From Bacilli bacterium (GTDB lineage: Bacteria > Bacillota_I > Bacilli_A > RF39 > UBA660), in contig JAQUWE010000011.1 of assembly GCA_028693035.1 (NCBI GenBank), positions 1-48,272 on the forward strand: 48,272 bases of DNA. The letters run 5' to 3'. The position numbers and the translations under genes are program-made. A model generated the notes under the pieces. It searched no databases, was not told the origin of the DNA, and saw nothing but the letters and a program-made list of their open reading frames with translations. Numbering within the stretch: position 1 is the stretch's first letter; each line of letters begins with the position of its first letter. Shown here one piece after another: positions 1 to 5,521 of the stretch.

Positions 1-73
1 CAAAACCATAATGAATATTTTGAGTCATATATTGAATAAGTTGGTCAGGAGTCACAGTTTCTTCATATTTCAT
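1..73 (-). CDS. N-terminal fragment of an unidentified protein (runs off the left edge)
   Basis: Only the first 24 codons are inside the window. They read MKYEETVTPDQLIQYM and continue TQNIHYGF. The ATG is preceded by an AGGG ribosome binding site about nine bases upstream. The N-terminus resembles small transglutaminase-like or unnamed proteins of gut Firmicutes, but this is a weak impression and too little is visible to assign a function. The 3' part lies outside the window. Confidence 0.55.
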   Translation of the reverse strand, partial: MKYEETVTPDQLIQYMTQNIHYGF

Positions 74-116
74 ATGTATCATCCCTCACGTTCTATTGCA
101 ATTATAACATAAAAAT

Positions 117-144
117 CAAAAAAAAACCTTATATAAATAAGGTT
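117..144 (-). terminator. Rho-independent terminator after tRNA-Pro
   Basis: On the minus strand an 8-bp stem AACCTTAT/ATAAGGTT with a 4-nt loop is followed by a run of T. It lies directly downstream of the tRNA-Pro 3' end. Confidence 0.75.
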
Positions 145-154
145 AAATTCATAA

Positions 155-231
155 TGGTCGGGAAAACAGGATTTGAACCTGCAACCCCCTGGTCCCAAAC
201 CAGGTGCTCTACCAAGTTGAGCCATTTCCCG
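155..231 (-). tRNA. tRNA-Pro(UGG)
   Basis: A cloverleaf is visible on the minus strand with a 7-bp acceptor stem CGGGAAA/TTTCCCG, discriminator A and an encoded CCA. The anticodon loop TTTGGGA gives anticodon UGG. It ends at its own terminator. The ACCA end matches the TGGT bulge sequence of the T-box-like element further right, which would be the expected tRNA partner. Confidence 0.95.
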
Positions 232-459
232 AATATACTCCTAATAGAAGATAATTTGATTATAGCACTCAACACTAACACTGTCAATATATAATATGTA
301 TCTTTCTTTAAAAAATGCTAAAACAATTATAATTTTCATATATATTTTAGCTGATTTCTTACAAAGTGATTTCCATCTATAATACGAGTATTCTTTGACT
401 TTTACTCCATATTATGATAAACTAACCCTATTGTAGGTGACGAAAATGAAGAGTTTAAA
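232..459. other. AT-rich intergenic stretch between tRNA-Pro and the proS leader
   Basis: No ORF with coding character is seen. An inverted repeat GCTAAAA (317-323) / TTTTAGC (345-351) could be part of a leader stem or a weak terminator. A TATGAT hexamer near 413 could be a -10 box, but its -35 is poor. It probably contains the promoter of the ybaK-proS transcript. Confidence 0.4.
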
Positions 460-520
460 ACTAAAAACAAGACAGTGCCCAGCACCAAGTTATACAAAGG
501 TGGTTCCACGACCCATATGC
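460..520 (+). promoter_or_regulatory. T-box-like element upstream of the proline tRNA synthetase operon
   Basis: The core at 496-512 reads AAAGGTGGTTCCACGAC, close to the T-box consensus AGGGTGGNACCGCG. The TGGT in the bulge position is complementary to the ACCA acceptor end expected of tRNA-Pro, and the downstream genes are a Pro-tRNA deacylase and proS, which makes biological sense. Against it, I could not find a convincing 3' arm that would complete an antiterminator, nor a terminator before the ATG, and a proline specifier loop is not obvious. It may be degenerate, act on translation, or be a chance match. Confidence 0.35.
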
Positions 521-563
521 TTATTTTTATAATATTTTAAAATAGAAATATAAGGGTGATAAA

Positions 564-1043
564 ATGCAAGAGGTCCTAGACTTATTAAATAAGAAAAATA
601 TCAAATATGAACTAATTGAACACGAAGAAGTACATACAATAGAGGATATGGATAAAATAAATCTTTTAGAAAATGGATATGTATGTAAAAATCTTTTTTT
701 AAGAGATGCCAAAGGTAAAATTCATTTTTTACTTTCTTGTCACCATAGTAAAGAAGTCAAACTAGATGAAATTGCTAAAAAAATTGGTTCATCTAGACTT
801 AGCTTTGGTTCTGCTGAACGATTAGACAAATATCTAAAACTTGAAAATGGGTACGTTTCGCCCTTTGGTGTCATTAACGATGAAAGTGAATCTGTAATCT
901 TTATCTTTGATAGAGACTTAGAAAATCAAACAAAAGTAGGATTTCATCCAAACACAAATAAAGCAACAATCTTTTTACCTTTTAAAGATGTAAAAAAAAT
1001 AATTGAAGATCATGGAAATGATGTTATCTTTATTAGGATATAA
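564..1043 (+). CDS. YbaK/ProX-type aminoacyl-tRNA deacylase (prolyl-tRNA editing protein)
   Basis: This 159-aa protein matches the single-domain YbaK/PrdX family, which hydrolyses mischarged tRNA such as Ala-tRNA(Pro) or Cys-tRNA(Pro) in the cytosol. Family-like features are the N-terminal helix followed by the block HEEVHTIEDM, the segment KNLFLRD, and the C-terminal VSPFGVINDE block with the FHPNTN segment that contributes to the substrate pocket. The length is normal for a free-standing enzyme. It lies 39 bases upstream of proS on the same strand, so the two are almost certainly co-transcribed. The archaeal-type ProRS encoded next lacks the INS editing insertion, so this protein plausibly supplies editing in trans. 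The ATG has an AAGGGTG Shine-Dalgarno. Confidence 0.85.
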   Translation: MQEVLDLLNKKNIKYELIEHEEVHTIEDMDKINLLENGYVCKNLFLRDAKGKIHFLLSCHHSKEVKLDEIAKKIGSSRLSFGSAERLDKYLKLENGYVSPFGVINDESESVIFIFDRDLENQTKVGFHPNTNKATIFLPFKDVKKIIEDHGNDVIFIRI

Positions 1044-1082
1044 TACAAAAATGAATAATATACTTAACTATAGGAGGAAAAT

Positions 1083-2525
1083 ATGTCAAACGATAAAAAA
1101 TTTATACAAGCCATTACAGCCCGTGATGAAAATTTTGCACAATGGTACACAGACGTTGTAAAGGAAGCCAAACTGTGTGATTACACTTCCGTTAAAGGTT
1201 GTCTTATCTATGAACCAAATGGATACGCAATCTGGGAAAATATACAAAATAATTTAGACAAACGCTTTAAAGCAACTGGAGTACAAAATGTATACCTACC
1301 TCTTCTCATTCCAGAAAGCCTATTACAAAAAGAAGCAGATCATATAGAAGGATTTGCTCCTGAAGTAGCGTGGGTAACACGTGGTGGACTAGAAAGATTA
1401 GAAGAAAAACTTTGTATCAGACCAACTTCAGAAGTTCTCTTCTGTGACCACTGGGCTAAAACAGTAAAATCATATAGAGATTTACCAAAAATATACAACC
1501 AATGGAACTCTGTACTTAGATGGGAAAAAACAACAAGACCATTCTTACGTTCAAGAGAATTCCTATGGCAAGAAGGACATACCATTCATGCGACTGCGGA
1601 AGAAGCGAAAGAAAGAACCCTTATGATGTTAGAAGTCTACCGTGACTTTGTTGTAAGCGATTTAGCCATCCCACTTATTTGTGGCCGTAAAACAGATAGT
1701 GAAAAATTTGCAGGTGCAAAAGAAACCTATACAATTGAAGCTATGATGCATGATGGAAAAGCATTACAATCAGGAACAAGTCATTTCTTTGGAAACGGAT
1801 TTGCAGATGCTTTTGATATAAAATATTTAAATAAAAACAATGAACTTTCTAGTGTTCATGAAACTTCTTGGGGATTATCTACAAGAATCATTGGAGCCCT
1901 TATTATGGTTCATGGAGATGACAGTGGCCTTGTTCTTCCACCAAGAATTGCACCAACACAAGTAAGAGTCATTCCGATTGCGCAGCACAAAGAAGGCGTA
2001 ATTGAAAAAGCACAAGAAATTGTAAATACATTATTACAAGCAAATATTAGAGTGGATATGGATACAAGTGATAAAACACCTGGATGGAAATTCAGTGAAC
2101 AAGAAATGCTTGGTATACCAGCACGTATTGAAATAGGTCCAAAAGATATAGAAAATAATACTGTTGTTATTGTAAGACGTGATACAAGAGAAAAAATCAC
2201 AGTCGCAATCGATGCTATTCAAACAGAATTGCCAAAGATTTTTGAAGAGATTCAAGCAAATATGTATAATAAAGCTGAAAAATTCTTAAATGAACATATT
2301 GATTCTGCAACTACATTAGAAGAAATGATCACAAAATTCACTAATAAACGTGGTTTTATTAAAGCAATGTGGTGTGGCAGTGAAAAATGTGAAGATGAGA
2401 TAAAATACGAAACAGGAGGCGCTGGAAGCCGTTGTATTCCATTTGAGGAAGAACATTTATCTGATACTTGTATTTACTGTGGAAAACCTGCTAAACATAT
2501 GGTTATCTGGGGAAAATCATACTAA
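1083..2525 (+). CDS. proS: Prolyl-tRNA synthetase, archaeal/eukaryote-like type
   Basis: This class II synthetase charges tRNA-Pro with proline. At 480 aa it has the length of the archaeal-type enzyme, not the roughly 570-aa bacterial type, and there is no INS editing insertion. Class II motifs are visible: the RPTSE block at about residue 113 and the motif 2 segment FLRSREFLWQEGHT at about 154. The C-terminal zinc domain is recognisable from WCGSEKCEDE (about 430) and CIYCGKP (about 463), and the chain ends in the typical aromatic WGKSY. The start follows a strong AGGAGG site. It is the second gene of an operon with the YbaK-type deacylase, downstream of a T-box-like element. Confidence 0.97.
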   Translation: MSNDKKFIQAITARDENFAQWYTDVVKEAKLCDYTSVKGCLIYEPNGYAIWENIQNNLDKRFKATGVQNVYLPLLIPESLLQKEADHIEGFAPEVAWVTRGGLERLEEKLCIRPTSEVLFCDHWAKTVKSYRDLPKIYNQWNSVLRWEKTTRPFLRSREFLWQEGHTIHATAEEAKERTLMMLEVYRDFVVSDLAIPLICGRKTDSEKFAGAKETYTIEAMMHDGKALQSGTSHFFGNGFADAFDIKYLNKNNELSSVHETSWGLSTRIIGALIMVHGDDSGLVLPPRIAPTQVRVIPIAQHKEGVIEKAQEIVNTLLQANIRVDMDTSDKTPGWKFSEQEMLGIPARIEIGPKDIENNTVVIVRRDTREKITVAIDAIQTELPKIFEEIQANMYNKAEKFLNEHIDSATTLEEMITKFTNKRGFIKAMWCGSEKCEDEIKYETGGAGSRCIPFEEEHLSDTCIYCGKPAKHMVIWGKSY

Positions 2526-2531
2526 AAAAAG

Positions 2532-2560
2532 AAAAAGTCATTGTTTATGACTTTTTTATT
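2532..2560. terminator. Bidirectional terminator between convergent proS and the 301-aa gene
   Basis: The stem AAAAAGTCAT/ATGACTTTTT with a short loop has A- and T-runs on both sides, so it can terminate either strand. Its right arm touches the stop codon of the minus-strand gene. Confidence 0.7.
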
Positions 2561-3461
2561 TCAATATTTTTTGTTTATACTGTGGAAAACTATCTGTATA
2601 GAGTTCTTTTTCTATATTCTGAAAGACAGTCTGTACATAAGAAGACAGTGCTGTAATTTGATCAGGCTCAGGCATCCCTGATAGCATTTCTTTGAACATC
2701 TCTAATAGTTCTTCTCTTTTTCCAGGCAATTGACAGCCATTTATGAAAACTCTCTCTAAATAGGCCTCTAATAAGGAAATCGTAGGTAAACAAGTTGTAC
2801 TTTTACAAAAACAACTTTTTATAGAAGACAATACATTCTTTTCACAAAAACTTTTTCCTAAATCAAATATTCTATCCGCCTGGTCATATATCTGTAAATT
2901 GGCTGGGTTATATATTGATATATTTTTTTGAAAACTATAGCGTGCACAATCCCTAAAGAAACGTGGTGTTAGACCACTATCTATACATACATCAAATGTA
3001 CTATCATTTGCAAAATACGCCGAAAACTTATTTATAGTACCAATACCGTCAATCCCACTTATAACAAGTTGTATTTTTTCAGAAGAATATACAGGATGTT
3101 CTTTTTCTTTTTTTTGAATATCCTTATATATTTGTATGAGACTATTTTTTATATCTTCAAAACAAGGATAATCAATATAGACATGTCCTTCTCTACTGAG
3201 TTTATTTCGGTAATCTTCATTTCCAAAGCGGGTGTAATTCCAATTATAATGCATAGAACTTTCAATACGCATATCAGTTTCAGAATTTTCATGAAGTTTC
3301 TGATTCCATGGTAATCCTTTACTTTCTAACCAGCATATTTGATATCCCTTATTTCTATAGCGTCTTTGTATGGTTTCCTCTAAAAGCCTTTTTTCATTTG
3401 TAGATGCTCTTTCTAAGTAGGTTCCTTTACTAAGAGGATAAAAAAACAAAAAAAATTTCAT
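2556..3461 (-). CDS. Hypothetical protein, 301 aa, unknown family
   Basis: I do not recognise this protein. It starts with an ATG behind an AAGGAAG ribosome binding site and shares a terminator with convergent proS. It has no signal peptide or membrane segment beyond a mildly hydrophobic first strand (MKFFLFFYP), so it is probably cytosolic. It is rich in aromatic and charged residues. Its middle section (about residues 130-165) alternates hydrophobic residues in the way of an alpha/beta fold (KIQLVISGIDGIGTINKF), and a Cys-containing stretch FCKSTTCL lies near 215. It is transcribed alone. It could be a metabolite-binding or phosphoribosyltransferase-like fold, but no catalytic motif supports this. 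Confidence 0.7.
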   Translation of the reverse strand: MKFFLFFYPLSKGTYLERASTNEKRLLEETIQRRYRNKGYQICWLESKGLPWNQKLHENSETDMRIESSMHYNWNYTRFGNEDYRNKLSREGHVYIDYPCFEDIKNSLIQIYKDIQKKEKEHPVYSSEKIQLVISGIDGIGTINKFSAYFANDSTFDVCIDSGLTPRFFRDCARYSFQKNISIYNPANLQIYDQADRIFDLGKSFCEKNVLSSIKSCFCKSTTCLPTISLLEAYLERVFINGCQLPGKREELLEMFKEMLSGMPEPDQITALSSYVQTVFQNIEKELYTDSFPQYKQKILK

Positions 3462-3504
3462 AACAGCACTTCCTTATACTACACATTGCTGTCATTATAG
3501 CACA

Positions 3505-3532
3505 TAAAAATTGCTCTTACAAATAAGAGCAA
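3505..3532 (-). terminator. Terminator downstream of the GNAT relic
   Basis: On the minus strand a perfect 9-bp stem TTGCTCTTA/TAAGAGCAA with a 4-nt loop is followed by TTTTT. It lies about 57 bases past the stop codon of the acetyltransferase relic. Confidence 0.8.
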
Positions 3533-3588
3533 CTCTCAACACTATTATTTAGAATAAAAAATAAGAATATCTACTACATATTGCCTTG

Positions 3589-4058
3589 TTAGCTTTTGAC
3601 TTTAACATATATATGATCCCTATTGTTAACTTCATGAAAATCAAGTTTATTGGCGATTTTCTTACCCCTTTCATTCCATGGAGAAATACATAAGGAAGCA
3701 GACACAGCACCATTATTAAATGCATAATCCATCGTTTCTTTGACTATTTTTGTTCCATACTCTTTCCTTCTATGTTCTGGTAAAACTGCACATATTAAAG
3801 AAATCGTATTTGGATATTGCTTATATATAGCTACCCTGGAAGAGGTTTGTAGGTATCCCACAGGTATATCTTGATTATATACAATAAACTGTGACATATA
3901 AATATCTTGGCTCTTTACAAATTTTAACTGACTACGAAACTTCCATAGATAGGCTTTAACCTTTGATCTTCATTTAATGTCTCTAATACTTGCATATGTT
4001 CTTCAAAATCAGCACTAAGTCTACTTAATAATAATGTATCTAATCTTATCAAATTCAT
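3589..4058 (-). pseudogene. GNAT-family N-acetyltransferase, broken by a frameshift
   Basis: An ATG at 4058 with an AGGGAG ribosome binding site and a good promoter opens a reading frame of about 44 codons (MNLIRLDTLL... to KPIYGSFVVS) that stops at 3924-3926. From about 3945 the other frame continues the protein as FRSQLKFVKSQDIY and then MSQFIVYNQDIPVGYL, with the GNAT acetyl-CoA motif VLPEHRRKEYGTKIVKE and a normal C-terminus. The ATG at 3897 has no ribosome binding site. The simplest reading is one GNAT gene of about 155 codons with a 1-base deletion (or 2-base insertion) near 3935-3945. GNAT enzymes transfer acetyl from acetyl-CoA to amines; the substrate here is unknown. A sequencing error would give the same picture. 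Confidence 0.75.
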
Positions 4059-4081
4059 ACTTTTCTCCCTTTTTTTGTTCT

Positions 4082-4109
4082 ATTATAATATATAATTTTT
4101 ATTTGTCAA
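4082..4109 (-). promoter_or_regulatory. Sigma-A-type promoter of the GNAT gene
   Basis: On the minus strand TTGACA (4104-4109) and TATAAT (4082-4087) are separated by 16 bases and lie just upstream of the ribosome binding site and the ATG at 4058. Both hexamers are perfect. Confidence 0.8.
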
Positions 4110-4210
4110 TAAAAACAAAAATTTATTGGTATTTAAACAGCACGACCTAATAAATACATCATTACTCAAATTTCCTTTTCTTCATATAGTATTTAAAAGA
4201 GGCGGTATGT

Positions 4211-4372
4211 ATGTTTTTTCTTTGTTTTATATTTTTTATTATATTTTTACCATTTTGGATTATTATATTTCCAATTATCTTACTTATTTCTTTCCTTAAT
4301 TTTATTTTTAGTGGTGGAAATAATTGTAACTGCAATCCAAACCGTAACTGCGGAAGCTGTAGAAGATATTGA
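4211..4372 (+). CDS. 53-aa membrane miniprotein with Cys/Asn-rich tail
   Basis: This short ORF has a strong AGAGGCGG ribosome binding site and ends in TGA. Residues 2-33 are almost entirely hydrophobic (MFFLCFIFFIIFLPFW and so on) and would make one or two membrane passes. The last 18 residues are polar and Cys-rich: SGGNNCNCNPNRNC then GSCRRY, with four Cys. A terminator begins inside its last codons, so it is a single-gene transcript. I do not recognise the family. The tail could bind a metal or form disulfides, depending on which side of the membrane it faces. The dedicated ribosome binding site and terminator argue that it is a real gene. Confidence 0.6.
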   Translation: MFFLCFIFFIIFLPFWIIIFPIILLISFLNFIFSGGNNCNCNPNRNCGSCRRY

Positions 4373-4384
4373 TCTTCTTTTTTT
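4361..4384 (+). terminator. Terminator overlapping the end of the 53-aa gene
   Basis: The stem AGAAGAT/ATCTTCT (4361-4367, 4372-4378) with loop ATTG is followed by a run of T. The stop codon lies in the loop and right arm. Confidence 0.75.
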
Positions 4385-4464
4385 GTATGCTACCTGCGTG
4401 CTACCATCATATATTGAACACATTTATATGAATTCTATCAAAAATCAATCATAATTTAGAGTAC

Positions 4465-4489
4465 TAAAAAAACCTTAATTTATAAGGCT
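4465..4489 (-). terminator. Terminator after tRNA-Arg
   Basis: On the minus strand the stem CCTTA/TAAGG is followed by seven T, directly downstream of tRNA-Arg(ACG). Confidence 0.65.
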
Positions 4490-4505
4490 TTTATTTACAA
4501 ATTTA

Positions 4506-4582
4506 TGGTGCATCCGAAGGGATTCGAACCCCTGACCTTTTGGTTCGTAGCCAAACACTCTATCCAGCTGAGCTACGGATGC
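4506..4582 (-). tRNA. tRNA-Arg(ACG)
   Basis: A 77-nt cloverleaf on the minus strand includes encoded CCA. The acceptor stem is GCATCCG/CGGATGC and the anticodon loop CTACGAA gives ACG. It is the last gene of the first tRNA cluster, separated from tRNA-Phe by a terminator. Confidence 0.95.
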
Positions 4583-4695
4583 AAATTCAATATTGCTAAT
4601 ATAGTATAACACTTTTTAAAATAAAAATCAATAATTTATTTAGAAAACCATTTCTATGGACAGTATGGACAAATACAGAGTACTATTTTGTGGAC

Positions 4696-4731
4696 AAAAA
4701 AATCAACGTCATCTTAGAAAACGTTGATTTT
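4696..4731 (-). terminator. Terminator between tRNA-Phe and tRNA-Arg
   Basis: On the minus strand a 9-bp stem AATCAACGT/ACGTTGATT with an 11-nt loop is followed by a T-run. It suggests that tRNA-Arg has its own promoter or is read through at a reduced level. Confidence 0.75.
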
Positions 4732-4743
4732 GCTTACATATAA

Positions 4744-4819
4744 TGGTGGCTCCGAATGGAATCGAACCATCGACACAGGGATTTTCAGTCCCTTGCTCTA
4801 CCGACTGAGCTACAGAGCC
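4744..4819 (-). tRNA. tRNA-Phe(GAA)
   Basis: A 76-nt cloverleaf on the minus strand includes encoded CCA. The acceptor GGCTCTG pairs with CGGAGCC with one G-T pair. The anticodon loop CTGAAAA gives GAA. Confidence 0.95.
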
Positions 4820-4888
4820 ATGATGTTTAAATCTATTAAATTCAAACTATATATATCTAAATCTCACACAATATATAAAAAAATTTAT

Positions 4889-4910
4889 TAACTGAATGAG
4901 CTACAGATTC
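4889..4910 (-). other. Possible decayed 5' piece of a tRNA gene
   Basis: On the minus strand GAATCTGTAGCTCATTCAGT resembles the 5' acceptor and D-arm of a tRNA (compare CTGTAGCTCAGTCGG of tRNA-Phe about 80 bases away), but no anticodon arm or T-arm follows. It may be a relic of a duplicated tRNA gene. The similarity is short, so confidence is low. Confidence 0.3.
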
Positions 4911-4922
4911 AAAAAAAAATAA

Positions 4923-4998
4923 TGGCGGTCCCGACGAGAATTGAACTCGCGATCTTCTGCGTGACAGGCAGACGTGATAACCGCTACACCACGGGACC
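4923..4998 (-). tRNA. tRNA-Asp(GUC)
   Basis: A 76-nt cloverleaf on the minus strand with encoded CCA and discriminator G. The acceptor is GGTCCCG/CGGGACC and the anticodon loop CTGTCAC gives GUC. Confidence 0.95.
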
Positions 4999-5003
4999 AT
5001 TAT

Positions 5004-5078
<75 letters not shown>

Positions 5079-5101
5079 ATATTAATAATAAAAATAAATA
5101 G

Positions 5102-5192
5102 TGGCGGAGAAAGAGGGATTCGAACCCCCGCGCCGTCTCCGACCTCCCGGTTTTCAAGACCGGTCCCTTCAACCAGACTTGGGTATTTCTCC
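5102..5192 (-). tRNA. tRNA-Ser(UGA)
   Basis: A 91-nt class II tRNA on the minus strand with a long variable arm and encoded CCA. The acceptor is GGAGAAA/TTTCTCC and the anticodon loop CTTGAAA gives UGA. Confidence 0.95.
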
Positions 5193-5195
5193 ACC

Positions 5196-5284
5196 TGGTG
5201 CCTAAGGCCGGACTTGAACCGGCATGGGATTTGACTCCCGAGGGATTTTAAGTCCCTTGCGTCTACCAATTTCGCCACTCAGGC
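5196..5284 (-). tRNA. tRNA-Leu(UAA)
   Basis: An 89-nt class II tRNA on the minus strand with a long variable arm and encoded CCA. The acceptor is GCCTGAG/CTTAGGC and the anticodon loop gives UAA. It is the first gene of the cluster, about 60 bases downstream of a strong promoter. Confidence 0.95.
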
Positions 5285-5347
5285 ATTTTATATACAGTTC
5301 CACTTTTTATTTTAAAACAATCACTTCCAACAACTGAAAGCACATTA

Positions 5348-5377
5348 ATTATAATATAAATAACCTATGGTTGTCAA
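5348..5377 (-). promoter_or_regulatory. Promoter of the Leu-Ser-fMet-Asp-Phe tRNA cluster
   Basis: On the minus strand TTGACA (5372-5377) and TATAAT (5348-5353) have an 18-base spacer and lie upstream of tRNA-Leu. Perfect hexamers are expected for a stable-RNA promoter. Confidence 0.75.
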
Positions 5378-5465
5378 TACAAACTCTTCAATTTCTTTTA
5401 TTTATCTTATTAAAATAAATTTTGTTCTTTCAAAAAAGGAATATTTTATGAAGATATGTAAATAG

Positions 5466-5513
5466 AGAAGAAACATTCTACTAAATATTAGCTTGTTATA
5501 GGATGTTTCTTTC
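5466..5513 (-). terminator. Probable terminator of the cls operon
   Basis: On the minus strand a 9-bp stem AAGAAACAT/ATGTTTCTT with a long, partly paired loop lies just past the YfhO-family stop codon. The following T-run is weak. Confidence 0.45.
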
Positions 5514-5521
5514 TATATCTA

